Notes: generated from the sequence alone by a model not told the origin. Counted from the stretch's first letter, positions 45,689-55,777 are shown. The stretch: 64,000 bases of DNA from Kordia zhangzhouensis (GCF_001005305.1 NZ_LBMH01000004.1:486670-550669); one strand, 5' to 3'. Made by a program: numbers and translations.

Positions 45689-46279
45689 TTAAAGGCGAAC
45701 AGATAAACTAAAAATAATTTGACTAGGACGCGAATCTAATGTACCTATGCGTACATTATTTGAGTTTAAAATCTCAGCTTCATTTTCTGTAAAACCTCTT
45801 TCATAACGAACATCCAATCCGATATTACCAAATTTTACAGCAGCTCCAAAATTAAAACCTACAGTGATTTCATTTTCAACGTCCGAAATCGTTACATTTT
45901 CCAAATCATTATCGAGTATATATTGAAAAGAAGGTCCTCCAAAAATACTCAATGGGCCAACTACATTCAGTCCTACTAAAACAGGGACATCGATTTTAGA
46001 CATATCATAATCACTTGACCCATATTCACTTTTAGTTTTTGTGTATACAATTTCTGGGCGCAAGTATAACCTGCTAAAATTAATATCGTAGTAGGCTCCA
46101 AAATGGTAGCCAATTTTCTCGTCTCCACTGTCTTCTACAATATTTTGTCCAGCATTAGCTACGTCTTCAAAACGTAACTCTCCATTTGAATTGTAATTTA
46201 ATCCTGCTTTTACTCCAAATTGTGCAAATGCAGTTGCTGAAGCAAGCAGAAATACGAAACATAATAGGTTGTTTTTCAT
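45689..46279 (-). CDS. Outer membrane beta-barrel protein (porin/PorT-like family)
   Basis: A 196-aa protein with signal peptide MKNNLLCFVFLLASATAFAQ, alternating strands (FGVKAGLNYNSNGEL, YDINFSRLYLRPEIVYTKT, GFNFGAAVKFGNIGLDVRYE) and a C-terminal strand IIFSLSVRL ending in Leu. This is the common eight-strand outer-membrane beta-barrel fold of Bacteroidota. Function unknown. Confidence 0.85.
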   Translation of the reverse strand: MKNNLLCFVFLLASATAFAQFGVKAGLNYNSNGELRFEDVANAGQNIVEDSGDEKIGYHFGAYYDINFSRLYLRPEIVYTKTKSEYGSSDYDMSKIDVPVLVGLNVVGPLSIFGGPSFQYILDNDLENVTISDVENEITVGFNFGAAVKFGNIGLDVRYERGFTENEAEILNSNNVRIGTLDSRPSQIIFSLSVRL

Positions 46280-46330
46280 AATAATACTGTTTAATGTTAT
46301 ACAGTTAAAAACGCCAGATTTTGTATTCTA

Positions 46331-47284
46331 TTATTTTCTGCTAATCACTTTTTTAGCCGATTTAACAATCGAAGCAGCATTTAAACCATATTTCTCCATT
46401 AATTGAGCTGGCGTGCCAGATTCTCCAAAAGTATCATTGGTAGCAACAAATTCTTGTGGAGTAGGTTGGTGTAACGTTAATGTTCTTGCAACGCTTTCTC
46501 CTAAACCTCCTAAATAATTGTGCTCTTCTGCTGTTACAATACATCCTGTTTTTGCTACAGAATTCAAAATTGCTTCTTCATCCAATGGTTTGATTGTGTG
46601 AATATTGATTACTTCCGCAGAAACTCCTTCAGCTTCTAATGTTTCTGCTGCTTGTAAAGCCTCCCAAACTAAATGTCCGGTTGCTACAATAGTAACATCA
46701 GATCCTTCTGTTAATTGAACTGCTTTTCCAATTTCAAACTTCTGATTTTCAGGAGTGAAATTTGCTACTTTCGGTCTTCCAAAACGAAGATATACAGGTC
46801 CATGATGTTCTGCAATGGCCAAAGTGGCTGCTTTTGTTTGATTGTAATCACAAGTATTAATTACAGTCATACCTGGCAACATTTTCATTAAGCCGATATC
46901 TTCTAAAATTTGATGTGTAGCTCCATCTTCTCCTAAAGTAATTCCTGCATGCGAAGCACAGATTTTTACATTTTTATCAGAATAGGCTACAGATTGACGA
47001 ATTTGGTCGTACACACGTCCTGTAGAAAAATTGGCAAATGTGCCGGTAAATGGAATTTTTCCTCCAATGGTTAATCCAGCGGCAATTCCAATCATGTTAG
47101 CTTCTGCAATTCCTATTTGAAAAAAACGCTCTGGGTGATTTTTCTTAAACTCGTCCATCTTTAGCGAACCTGTCAAATCTGCACAAAGTGCCACCACATT
47201 TGGATTTGTTTTCCCAAGTTCTGTCAATCCATCTCCAAAACCTGATCGTGTATCTTTACTTCCTGTGTTTGTATATTTTTTCAT
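46331..47284 (-). CDS. Transketolase, C-terminal subunit
   Basis: 317 aa, carrying the pyrimidine-binding and C-terminal domains of a split transketolase (GIAEANMIGIAAGLTIGGKI with the catalytic Glu, SHAGITLGEDGATHQ, YLRFGRPKVANFT). Works with the N-terminal subunit encoded just upstream in the non-oxidative pentose phosphate pathway. 70-base gap between the two genes. Confidence 0.94.
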   Translation of the reverse strand: MKKYTNTGSKDTRSGFGDGLTELGKTNPNVVALCADLTGSLKMDEFKKNHPERFFQIGIAEANMIGIAAGLTIGGKIPFTGTFANFSTGRVYDQIRQSVAYSDKNVKICASHAGITLGEDGATHQILEDIGLMKMLPGMTVINTCDYNQTKAATLAIAEHHGPVYLRFGRPKVANFTPENQKFEIGKAVQLTEGSDVTIVATGHLVWEALQAAETLEAEGVSAEVINIHTIKPLDEEAILNSVAKTGCIVTAEEHNYLGGLGESVARTLTLHQPTPQEFVATNDTFGESGTPAQLMEKYGLNAASIVKSAKKVISRK

Positions 47285-47354
47285 CGTATAAGCCCGGGAA
47301 ATCGGGTATCTTTTTTTTGTTTATTTGACTTAAATTAAAACTCTAATCACTTAA

Positions 47355-48200
47355 TTAGTAATCGCCTAACGTTTCAGGATTTTGCGCAAGGGCACTTTCT
47401 AATTGCTCGTCATTAGGTGCTTTTCCATGCCAAGCATGTGTGTGCATCATAAAATCTACACCATTCCCCATTTCAGTATGCAATAATACACAAACAGGTT
47501 TTCCGTTACCTGTTCTTGATTTTGCTTCTGCTAAACCATTTTTAATTGCTTGAATATCATTTCCTTCTTTGATTTCTAACACGTCCCAACCAAAAGCTTT
47601 AAATTTTTCAGTCAATGAGCCTAATGGTAAAACATCGTCTGTTGCGCCATCAATCTGTTTTTGATTATAGTCAATTGTAGCAATATAATTATCTACTTTA
47701 TTTCCTGCAGCATACATCGCAGCTTCCCAAATTTGACCTTCTTGTAATTCACCATCACCATGAAGAGAATAAATAAGATGCTCATCACCGTTTAGCTTCT
47801 TAGTTAATGCAGCACCAATAGCAACTGACATTCCTTGCCCTAATGAACCTGAGGCAATACGAATTCCTGGCAAACCTTCATGTGTAGTTGGGTGACCTTG
47901 TAAGCGAGAATCTAACAAGCGAAAAGTATTTAATTCTTCCACAGGGAAGTATCCTTTTCGAGCTAAAACACTATAAATTACTGGAGAAATATGACCATTT
48001 GACAAAAAGAAAAGATCTTCACCTTCTCCATTCATATCAAAACCATCATTAAGTTTCATTACATCATTGTATAATGTAACTAAAAATTCAGCACAACCTA
48101 AAGAACCTCCAGGGTGTCCAGAATTTACTTTGTGTACCATTCTCAAGATATCTCTACGTACTTGAGTAACCAAATTTTCTAACGATTTGTTATCTGACAT
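47355..48200 (-). CDS. Transketolase, N-terminal subunit
   Basis: 281 aa, the thiamine-diphosphate-binding half: VNSGHPGGSLG, FFLSNGHISPVIYS, the ThDP motif GDGELQEGQIWEA...NYIATIDYNQKQIDG. Split transketolases are usual in Bacteroidota. A consensus promoter (48232-48261) precedes it, so the two subunits form one operon. Confidence 0.94.
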   Translation of the reverse strand: MSDNKSLENLVTQVRRDILRMVHKVNSGHPGGSLGCAEFLVTLYNDVMKLNDGFDMNGEGEDLFFLSNGHISPVIYSVLARKGYFPVEELNTFRLLDSRLQGHPTTHEGLPGIRIASGSLGQGMSVAIGAALTKKLNGDEHLIYSLHGDGELQEGQIWEAAMYAAGNKVDNYIATIDYNQKQIDGATDDVLPLGSLTEKFKAFGWDVLEIKEGNDIQAIKNGLAEAKSRTGNGKPVCVLLHTEMGNGVDFMMHTHAWHGKAPNDEQLESALAQNPETLGDY

Positions 48201-48231
48201 TGTGTATATGTTAGTAGTTTTTTTAAAGCCT

Positions 48232-48261
48232 CAAAAATAAGCGATAAAATACCGTATACAA
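48232..48261 (-). promoter_or_regulatory. Bacteroidota-type promoter of the transketolase operon
   Basis: On the minus strand TTG (48261-48259), a 19-base spacer and TATTTTTG (48239-48232), 31 bases before the start codon; a full consensus match. Confidence 0.7.
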
Positions 48262-48562
48262 AAGAAGTTTGCAGGCTTTTATTAACGAAATAGTGTGAAT
48301 AAGGTAAAAAGACTGTTTTTGTTTATAATAAATTGATAATGAATGTGTAATGATTTCCTGAATTTGAAAAATTAATTCGTAAAATAGAGGAATATATAGG
48401 GAAACTCTAATTTTAATATTTGATTAGTAAAATCATCAACCAAACTTGGTTATATTTGCCAACTGATTATGCCATAGTTTTTTGTTATCATCATTAGTTT
48501 TTTGGCTTTTGCCAGAAGAAAACCATTCTCAATAAACGGTAATTGGCACAAGTGAAGCTACA
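48262..48562. other. Divergent intergenic region, transketolase/tgt
   Basis: No gene seen. It holds the tgt promoter (-7 at 48451) and about 100 bases of tgt 5' leader. The leader contains GGCTTTTGCC and related short pairings but no recognisable preQ1 riboswitch. Confidence 0.6.
48451..48458 (+). promoter_or_regulatory. -7 element of tgt
   Basis: TATATTTG, consensus match, 104 bases before the tgt start. The nearest upstream TTG (48420) is too far for a standard spacer. Confidence 0.45.
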
Positions 48563-49693
48563 ATGAAATTTGATTTAAAAGGAAAAGATCCGCTAAGCAA
48601 AGCAAGAGCAGGAACAATTACAACTGACCACGGAACCATTGAAACGCCTATTTTTATGCCTGTGGGAACTGTTGGAACTGTAAAAGGAGTTCACCAACGC
48701 GAGTTAAAAGAAGATATCAATCCAGATATTATTTTAGGGAATACATATCATTTATACTTACGTCCACAAACTGAAATTTTAGAAAAAGCAGGTGGATTGC
48801 ATAAATTCATCAATTGGGATCGCAATATTTTAACCGACTCTGGCGGGTATCAGGTCTATTCACTTTCTGCAAACAGAAAGATTAAAGAGGAAGGCGTAAA
48901 GTTTAAATCGCACATTGACGGATCATACCACTTTTTTACTCCAGAAAATGTAATGGAAATTCAGCGAACAATCGGAGCAGATATTATCATGGCGTTTGAT
49001 GAATGTACACCATACCCATGTGATTATCACTATGCAAAGCGTTCAATGCATATGACGCATCGTTGGCTAGATCGTTGTTTAGCACATTTAGAAAAAGTTC
49101 CTTACAAATATGATTATAGCCAGGCATTTTTCCCAATAGTGCAAGGAAGTACTTATAAGGATTTGCGAAAACAATCGGCAGAATTCATTGCTTCTCGTGA
49201 AGCAGAAGGAAATGCAATCGGAGGATTATCTGTGGGAGAACCAGCAGAAGAAATGTATGCTATGACCGATGTGGTGTGTGAAATTTTACCAGAAGACAAG
49301 CCACGATATTTAATGGGTGTAGGGACACCTATCAATATTCTAGAAAATATCGCTTTGGGTGTAGACATGTTTGATTGTGTAATGCCAACACGTAATGCGC
49401 GTAACGGAATGCTATTTACAGCACATGGAACTATCAATATTAAGAATAAAAAGTGGGAAGATGATTTTTCGCCGATTGATGAAATGGGGATAACTTATGT
49501 TGATACAGAATATTCAAAAGCGTATTTACGACATTTATTTACGGTAAATGAATTGCTCGGCAAGCAAATAGCAACTATTCATAACCTAGGATTTTATCTA
49601 TGGTTGGTTAGAGAAGCGAGAAAACATATCTTAGCGGGAGATTTTGATACATGGAAGAATCAAATGGTAAAACAAATGGACAAACGTTTGTAA
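48563..49693 (+). CDS. tgt: tRNA-guanine transglycosylase, zinc-ligand cysteines absent
   Basis: Swaps guanine 34 for the queuosine precursor in Asp/Asn/His/Tyr tRNAs. 376 aa; TDSGGYQVYSLS, DECTPYP, GGLSVGEP, and the nucleophile region DMFDCVMPTRNARNG are all present. The E. coli zinc site CxCxxC-H aligns with Gly309, Thr311, Asp314 and His340 (SPIDEMGITYVDTEYSKAY, ATIHNLGFY): only the His remains. This seems to be a Bacteroidota feature, but the enzyme would lack zinc. First gene of a run with the LptF/G permease and transporter. Confidence 0.95.
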   Translation: MKFDLKGKDPLSKARAGTITTDHGTIETPIFMPVGTVGTVKGVHQRELKEDINPDIILGNTYHLYLRPQTEILEKAGGLHKFINWDRNILTDSGGYQVYSLSANRKIKEEGVKFKSHIDGSYHFFTPENVMEIQRTIGADIIMAFDECTPYPCDYHYAKRSMHMTHRWLDRCLAHLEKVPYKYDYSQAFFPIVQGSTYKDLRKQSAEFIASREAEGNAIGGLSVGEPAEEMYAMTDVVCEILPEDKPRYLMGVGTPINILENIALGVDMFDCVMPTRNARNGMLFTAHGTINIKNKKWEDDFSPIDEMGITYVDTEYSKAYLRHLFTVNELLGKQIATIHNLGFYLWLVREARKHILAGDFDTWKNQMVKQMDKRL

Positions 49694-49718
49694 TACAAGA
49701 CAATAAACAAAAACATCA

Positions 49719-50798
49719 ATGAAGATACTAGATTGGTATATCATTAAAAAATATCTTTTAACATTCTCTGTAATGTTATTACTATTTGTCCCAATTGGGA
49801 TTATGGTAGATATTTCAGAAAATATTGATAAAATGTTAGCTTCAGAAGCACCAGCAGATAAAATACTAATGTATTACGTGCATTTTGTCATCTATTTTGC
49901 CAATCTATTATTTCCTATCTTTCTATTTCTGTCGGTAATTTGGTTTACTTCTAAGTTGGCAAATGATACTGAAATTATTGCAATACTAAGTTCGGGAGTG
50001 TCATACATACGTTTCTTAAGACCTTTCTTAATTGGGGCTTCGGTAGTAGCAATTGTAGCTTTTGTTGCGGGAATGTATATTGTTCCTAATGCTAGTAAAG
50101 GCTTTAATGAATTTCGTTTTGAATACATTAAAAAAGGACGAAAAAAACTACGGGATAATTCAGAGATATATAAACAAATCACGAATAACGATTTTATTTA
50201 CCTTAAAGGATTCAACTTTGAAAGTAAGCGTGGTGATAATTTTACCTTGGAACATTTTGAAGATAACGTGCTAAAGTACAAAATGGAGGCACGTTCAATC
50301 AAATATAACGAAGAAGATAGCACCTATACATTACGAGGATATAAAAAACGCATTGTTGGAGCTATGAACGATAGTTTAATTAGCGAACGAAAATTAGACA
50401 CTATTTTTCCATTTGATGTTGAAGATCTTACGCCAGTTACATATATGGCAGAAACATTAAACTATCAAGAGCTTAATAAATTTATTGAAAAAGAAAAACA
50501 ATCAGGTTCGCCCAATGTCAATAAGCATTTGTTGGTTAAGTATAAACGTTGGAGTTTGCCAATTACTGCGTTTATTCTAACAATCATTGCTGTGGCAGTA
50601 TCTTCTATGAAACGAAGAGGAGGAATGGGTGTAAATTTAGCCTTTGGAATAGCCATTGCTTTTATCTATATCTTTTTTGATAAAATATTTGGAACGATGG
50701 CTGAAAAATCTGGATTTTCTCCAATGTTAGCAGTTTGGGTTCCTAATGTTGTTTTCGGAATCTTAGCGCTCTATTTACTGTACAATGCTAGGCGATAA
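49719..50798 (+). CDS. LptF/LptG family permease
   Basis: A 359-aa inner-membrane protein of the lipopolysaccharide export ABC complex (LptB2FG). Six membrane helices, three N-terminal (about 12-35, 55-80, 95-120) and three C-terminal (about 270-355), flank a periplasmic beta-jellyroll (about 130-260). It starts 25 bases after tgt and overlaps the next gene by 14 bases. Whether it is the F or G partner cannot be decided. Confidence 0.92.
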   Translation: MKILDWYIIKKYLLTFSVMLLLFVPIGIMVDISENIDKMLASEAPADKILMYYVHFVIYFANLLFPIFLFLSVIWFTSKLANDTEIIAILSSGVSYIRFLRPFLIGASVVAIVAFVAGMYIVPNASKGFNEFRFEYIKKGRKKLRDNSEIYKQITNNDFIYLKGFNFESKRGDNFTLEHFEDNVLKYKMEARSIKYNEEDSTYTLRGYKKRIVGAMNDSLISERKLDTIFPFDVEDLTPVTYMAETLNYQELNKFIEKEKQSGSPNVNKHLLVKYKRWSLPITAFILTIIAVAVSSMKRRGGMGVNLAFGIAIAFIYIFFDKIFGTMAEKSGFSPMLAVWVPNVVFGILALYLLYNARR

Positions 50799-51696
50799 AC
50801 TCAAAAATTATTTACACCTACATGTGTTGGTGTTTATAGCAGGTTTTACAGCAATTTTAGGGAAGCTCATCAGTATTAACGCTATTCCTTTAGTATGGTT
50901 TCGTATGCTCATTGCGGGAATATTGATGCTTTTATTTATCAAATTTTCCAAAATACGACTTCAAATAACGTTCAAAACTTTTTCAAAATTTGCAATAGCA
51001 GGAATAGTAGTTGCTTTGCATTGGATTACGTTTTTTGGCGCCATCGATGTATCTAATGTTTCCATTACATTGGTTATGTTTTCAACAGGTGCTTTTTTTG
51101 CATCATTCATAGAACCAATTATTTATAAAAGAAAAATGATTTGGTATGAACTCGTTTTTGGTGTCATTGTAATCCTTGGAGTTTCCATCATTATAAACGC
51201 AGAATTTAAGTATATTAATGGTATAGTACTAGGTATCTCTTCTGCCTTTTTTTCGGCCTTATTTGCAGTGTTAAATGGTAAATTTGTTGAAAAACATCAT
51301 GCAGCAACCATTTCTTTTTATGAATTTATCTGTGGAGTATTATTTATCTCTATATACTTAACTTTTGCAGAAGAAGGTTTTTCAAAACAAAATTTCTTTT
51401 TGTTGACACGTAATGACTGGATTTACCTTTTCATTTTAGCATCTGTATGTACAGCATATGCATTTATAGCTTCAACACACATCATGCGATATATAAGTCC
51501 TTATACAGTTGTGTTGACTTACAACTTAGAGATTATTTATGGAATTGTACTAGCTTTATTACTATTTCCATTAGATGAAAAAATGGAATCAGGATTTTAT
51601 TATGGAAGCCTGCTGGTTGTAGGGACAGTCTTAGCAAATGGAATCTTAAAAAATAAGAGAAAAAGAAAATCCGTTAAAGGCATGGAAATTTCCTAA
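50785..51696 (+). CDS. EamA/DMT family transporter
   Basis: A 303-aa protein with ten hydrophobic segments and the two EamA repeats (GIVVALHWITFFGAIDVSNV near the first, SVCTAYAFIASTHIMRYISP in the second). Exports or imports small metabolites; substrate unknown. Coupled to the LptF/G gene by a 14-base overlap. Confidence 0.92.
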   Translation: MLGDKLKNYLHLHVLVFIAGFTAILGKLISINAIPLVWFRMLIAGILMLLFIKFSKIRLQITFKTFSKFAIAGIVVALHWITFFGAIDVSNVSITLVMFSTGAFFASFIEPIIYKRKMIWYELVFGVIVILGVSIIINAEFKYINGIVLGISSAFFSALFAVLNGKFVEKHHAATISFYEFICGVLFISIYLTFAEEGFSKQNFFLLTRNDWIYLFILASVCTAYAFIASTHIMRYISPYTVVLTYNLEIIYGIVLALLLFPLDEKMESGFYYGSLLVVGTVLANGILKNKRKRKSVKGMEIS

Positions 51697-51706
51697 ATTA
51701 AAATTT

Positions 51707-51714
51707 TATATTTG
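51707..51714 (+). promoter_or_regulatory. -7 element of accA
   Basis: TATATTTG, consensus match, 33 bases before the accA ATG. No TTG lies at the usual upstream distance. Confidence 0.45.
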
Positions 51715-51747
51715 TAAACTTAAACCACTAAACACATTCTCAAAAGC

Positions 51748-52701
51748 ATGGAATATTTAGATTTTGAGCTACCTATAAAAGAACTAGAAGAACAATTGAC
51801 AAAGTGCGTAGCTATTGGTGAAGAAAGCGATATTGATGTTACGGAAACTTGTCAGCAAATTGAAAAAAAGTTAGAAAAAACGAAAAAAGATATCTATAAG
51901 AATCTAACTGCTTGGCAACGCGTACAATTATCACGCCACCCAAACAGACCGTATACGTTAGATTATATCAAAGCATTATGCGGAGATACCTTTTTAGAAC
52001 TACATGGTGATCGTAATGTAAAGGATGACAAAGCGATGATTGGTGGTTTGGGAAAAATTGGGGATCAATCATATATGTTTATTGGTCAACAGAAAGGATA
52101 CAATACCAAAACCCGACAGTATCGTAACTTTGGTATGGCAAACCCTGAAGGATATCGTAAAGCACTCCGTTTGATGAAATCTGCAGAAAAGTTTGGAATT
52201 CCTGTAGTCACATTGATTGACACTCCAGGAGCATACCCAGGATTGGAAGCGGAAGAGCGCGGACAAGGAGAAGCTATTGCAAGAAACATTTTAGAAATGA
52301 CACGTTTAAAAGTGCCTATTATAACTGTGATAATTGGAGAAGGCGCTTCAGGAGGAGCATTAGGAATAGGAGTAGGAGATAGCGTATTAATGTTAGAAAA
52401 TTCTTGGTATTCGGTAATCTCTCCTGAAAACTGTTCGTCAATATTATGGCGTAGTTGGGAACACAAAGAAAAAGCAGCTGAAGCACTTAAACTGACAGCA
52501 ACCGATGCTATGAAAATAAAAGTAATTGATGAAATTGTCAAAGAACCTATTGGAGGAGCACATACAGATAGAGAAGGAGCGTACAATGCCGTTCGTGATG
52601 CTATCGTTGCTAATTATAACAAATTAAAAAACTTATCACCAGAAGATTTGGTGACTTCTCGAATGGAAAAATATTCCAAAATGGGAGAGTTTAAAGGATA
52701 A
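51748..52701 (+). CDS. accA: Acetyl-CoA carboxylase carboxyltransferase subunit alpha
   Basis: 317 aa, the normal length. Carboxyltransferase alpha half that moves CO2 from biotin to acetyl-CoA for fatty acid synthesis, with the beta subunit AccD (not in window). Conserved [64 protein letters not shown] and [16 protein letters not shown]. Confidence 0.97.
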   Translation: MEYLDFELPIKELEEQLTKCVAIGEESDIDVTETCQQIEKKLEKTKKDIYKNLTAWQRVQLSRHPNRPYTLDYIKALCGDTFLELHGDRNVKDDKAMIGGLGKIGDQSYMFIGQQKGYNTKTRQYRNFGMANPEGYRKALRLMKSAEKFGIPVVTLIDTPGAYPGLEAEERGQGEAIARNILEMTRLKVPIITVIIGEGASGGALGIGVGDSVLMLENSWYSVISPENCSSILWRSWEHKEKAAEALKLTATDAMKIKVIDEIVKEPIGGAHTDREGAYNAVRDAIVANYNKLKNLSPEDLVTSRMEKYSKMGEFKG

Positions 52702-52725
52702 GCCTTTATCAAATAAGGAAAAAGA

Positions 52726-52759
52726 AAAATCCGGAGTTTAGGCTTCGGATTTTTTTTCC
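52726..52759 (+). terminator. Intrinsic terminator after accA
   Basis: Stem AAATCCGGAG / CTTCGGATTT (one mismatch), 6-base loop, followed by a T run. Confidence 0.85.
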
Positions 52760-52860
52760 GCTTATGAACAATACATCAACAACTTATTAACAATCAGTAG
52801 TTAAGATTCAAGAGGAAATTTTAACGGTATAAAGTAAAACAATTATTTACTTTCGCAATC

Positions 52861-54411
52861 ATGGAAAATGTGAACCCTAAACAAACATATAAAACTGATA
52901 GAAGTAACTTAATAAGTCTTGAAAAAGGAAAATTACCTCCACAAGCTGTCGATTTAGAAGAAGTAGTGCTTGGCGCTATGATGATTGATAAGAAAGGAGT
53001 CGATGAGGTAATTGATATTTTAAGTCCAGACGCTTTCTATAAAGAAGCGCATAAACTTATTTATGAAGCAATTTTTCAATTGTTTGAAAATTCTGAGCCT
53101 ATTGACTTATTAACAGTTTCGTCCCAATTGCGTAAGAACGCCAAATTAGATCAAGTGGGAGGTGATTTTTATCTAATTTCTCTTACACAAAAAGTATCTT
53201 CTTCGGCACATATTGAATTTCACGCTAGAATTATTTTGCAGAAATTCATCCAACGAAGTTTAATTAAGATTTCCAACGAAATCATTGAAGATGCTTACGA
53301 TGAAACTACAGATGTTTTTTCATTGTTAGATAAGGCAGAAGCACGTTTATATGAAGTAACACAAGGGAACATTAAAAAATCGTCAGAAACGGCGCAAAGT
53401 TTAGTAATTCAAGCGAAGAAGAAGATTGAGGAAATTTCCAATAAAGAAGGGTTGAGTGGAATTGCAACAGGTTTTGATAAACTAGATAAACTTACTTCTG
53501 GTTGGCAACCTAGTGATTTAATCATTGTAGCTGCACGTCCGGGTATGGGAAAAACGGCCTTAACCTTATCGATGGCGAGAAACATTGCTGTTGACCAAAA
53601 CATTCCCGTAGCTTTTTTCTCATTAGAGATGGCTTCGGTACAGTTAATCACACGTTTAATTTCTTCTGAAACGGGTCTTTCTTCAGAAAAATTGCGTACA
53701 GGGAAATTAGCCAAACATGAGTGGGAACAATTAAATGTAAAAGTAAAAGGATTAGAAAAAGCTCCTTTATTTATTGATGACACACCATCACTTTCAATTT
53801 TTGATTTACGTGCAAAAGCACGTCGTTTGGCATCACAACATGGAATCAAGTTGATCATTATTGACTATTTGCAATTAATGACGGCTGGTGGAAGCCAAAA
53901 AGGAGGAAACCGTGAACAGGAAATTTCGATGATTTCTAGGAACTTAAAAGCGCTAGCTAAAGAATTATATGTTCCTGTAATTGCCTTATCTCAGCTGTCA
54001 CGTGCAGTAGAAACACGTGGAGGAAGCAAGCGTCCGTTACTTTCAGATTTACGTGAATCGGGAGCGATTGAGCAGGATGCAGATATTGTATCGTTCATCT
54101 ACCGTCCAGAATATTACAAAATTGAAGAATGGGATGATGAAGAGCGTTCACCAACAGAAGGTCAGGCGGAATTTATTGTGGCAAAACATAGAAATGGTGG
54201 TTTGGACAATATTCGTCTTAAATTCTTAGGGCATTTAGGAAAATTTGACAATTTAGAAACATTCGATTCTCCATTTGAGTTTCATTCTAAAATGAACGAT
54301 GCTGCCAATGACGATACATTCAAAACAGATCATTTGCCTAGTGCAGACGAAGCATTTGGAAGTTCTATGAATGATGACTTTGATCCAGATGATGGCGATG
54401 TTCCTTTCTAA
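52861..54411 (+). CDS. dnaB: Replicative DNA helicase DnaB
   Basis: Hexameric fork helicase of 516 aa. N-terminal primase-interacting domain (about 25-130, LPPQAVDLEEVVLGAMMID), RecA-like motor with Walker A AARPGMGKTALT, Walker B LIIIDYLQLM, H3/H4 motifs (VIALSQLSRAVE, KRPLLSDLRESGAIEQDAD). An acidic C-terminal tail (about 480-516) is typical of Bacteroidota. No intein. Confidence 0.97.
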   Translation: MENVNPKQTYKTDRSNLISLEKGKLPPQAVDLEEVVLGAMMIDKKGVDEVIDILSPDAFYKEAHKLIYEAIFQLFENSEPIDLLTVSSQLRKNAKLDQVGGDFYLISLTQKVSSSAHIEFHARIILQKFIQRSLIKISNEIIEDAYDETTDVFSLLDKAEARLYEVTQGNIKKSSETAQSLVIQAKKKIEEISNKEGLSGIATGFDKLDKLTSGWQPSDLIIVAARPGMGKTALTLSMARNIAVDQNIPVAFFSLEMASVQLITRLISSETGLSSEKLRTGKLAKHEWEQLNVKVKGLEKAPLFIDDTPSLSIFDLRAKARRLASQHGIKLIIIDYLQLMTAGGSQKGGNREQEISMISRNLKALAKELYVPVIALSQLSRAVETRGGSKRPLLSDLRESGAIEQDADIVSFIYRPEYYKIEEWDDEERSPTEGQAEFIVAKHRNGGLDNIRLKFLGHLGKFDNLETFDSPFEFHSKMNDAANDDTFKTDHLPSADEAFGSSMNDDFDPDDGDVPF

Positions 54412-54440
54412 GAAATCCGTATTTTTATAAAGTTATATAG

Positions 54441-54509
54441 TGTCATTCCTGTAGAGCTTGGAATCGATAGTTTTTCAAATGTGAATTCCGTATTTTGCAT
54501 GGAATGACA
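54441..54509. repeat. Palindromic intergenic element
   Basis: TGTCATTCC (54441-54449) and GGAATGACA (54501-54509) are perfect inverted repeats. Inside, ATTCC pairs with GGAAT to give a second, nested hairpin (TGTCATTCCTGTAGAGCTTGG). It resembles the dispersed TCATTCCTGC..GGAATC palindromes found in many bacteria, including flavobacteria. Only one copy is in this window. Confidence 0.45.
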
Positions 54510-54553
54510 TTGAAATTACACACAAAAATAGTTTTAAAAATATAATTCTTTAC

Positions 54554-55702
54554 ATGAAATACGACTACATTATTGCTGGTTCAGGTTGTGCAGGATTAAG
54601 TTTGTTGTACCGAATACTCAATGATGCTGAATTGAACAAAAAACAAATTTTAGTCGTAGATAAAACACAAAAAAATCAAAACGATCGTACGTGGTGTTTT
54701 TGGGAAAAAGAAAGCGGATTATTTGAACCCATTGTCAAACATCGATGGAGTACTTTGGAATTTTTATCTGATGATTTTCAGCGACAGTACAAAATGTTGA
54801 ACTACCAGTATAAAATGATTGCAGGTATTGACTTTTATAATTTTGTACTAGAAACGGCTTCTAAATTCAAAAATGTCACCTTTCTCTTTGAGGAAATCAC
54901 AGAATTAAAGTCAACAAAAAGAGGAGCGGAAATAACCACTAAAAAAGGAACATTTTCAGCAAAATATATTTTTAATTCTACGAATCTTTTCTATCCTACT
55001 ATTTCACCTAAAAATTCACTCTTACAACATTTTGAAGGTTGGGTAATTAAAGCTAAAACGCCTGTTTTTGATGAAAAGATAGGAACATTGATGGACTTTA
55101 GGCTCTCGCAAAAACATGGAGCTACTTTTATGTATGTATTGCCCGTTAGTCCTACAGAAGCATTGGTAGAATATACCTTATTCACTGAGCAAATACTGAA
55201 AAAAGAACAATATAAAGAAGCGCTTCAAACGTATATAAACGACTATTTGCAAGTAGTTGATTATGAAGTTTTGCATACTGAATTTGGCATTATACCGATG
55301 TCTTTGGCTAAATTTCAACGAAAAATTCCTAGCAAAAAAAACATTATCAATATTGGAACTGCGGGCGGATTTACAAAAGCGAGTAGTGGCTATACTTTTC
55401 AATTTGTTCAAAAGCACACAGAAAAAATTATCAATTTACTTAAAACAAACACCTATCCAAATCCTGCTATTACATTTCGCGAAAAAATGTTTCAATGGTA
55501 TGATCGAACTTTAGTAGAAGTAATTCTTTCTAAAAAAATGGAAGGAAAAGAAATTTTTGCAACCATCTTTGAAAATCGCCCTATTGACACAATTCTAGCA
55601 TTTTTAGGAAATGAAAGTACCATTGCGCAAGATGTTAAAATAATGAGTTGTTTGCCAATTAAGCCTTTTTTAATTTCAGGAATAAAGCAATTACGTTTCT
55701 AG
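54554..55702 (+). CDS. crtY: Lycopene beta-cyclase CrtY
   Basis: FAD-dependent cyclase turning lycopene into beta-carotene. 382 aa; N-terminal YDYIIAGSGCAGLSLLYRIL nucleotide-binding motif, DRTWCFWEKESGLFEPIV, and GTAGGFTKASSGYTFQF, all CrtY signatures. It links the crtI product to CrtZ but lies 30 kb from the carotenoid operon; no CarH-type site is recognised in front of it. The start is ATG 54554. Confidence 0.95.
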   Translation: MKYDYIIAGSGCAGLSLLYRILNDAELNKKQILVVDKTQKNQNDRTWCFWEKESGLFEPIVKHRWSTLEFLSDDFQRQYKMLNYQYKMIAGIDFYNFVLETASKFKNVTFLFEEITELKSTKRGAEITTKKGTFSAKYIFNSTNLFYPTISPKNSLLQHFEGWVIKAKTPVFDEKIGTLMDFRLSQKHGATFMYVLPVSPTEALVEYTLFTEQILKKEQYKEALQTYINDYLQVVDYEVLHTEFGIIPMSLAKFQRKIPSKKNIINIGTAGGFTKASSGYTFQFVQKHTEKIINLLKTNTYPNPAITFREKMFQWYDRTLVEVILSKKMEGKEIFATIFENRPIDTILAFLGNESTIAQDVKIMSCLPIKPFLISGIKQLRF

Positions 55703-55777
55703 AAGCAAAGTTCTGTTAGAGAAACGATAAATCTTTTACAAAGGAACAATTTTTGCGTATCTTTCCGTTGAATAAAT

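Noticed and set aside
48460..48562. preQ1 riboswitch before tgt
   Set aside because: The leader has short self-complementary words only; the compact H-type pseudoknot pattern was not found.
52086..52586. 166-codon minus-strand frame inside accA
   Set aside because: Fully antisense to accA, whose motifs are complete; no homology-like pattern of its own.
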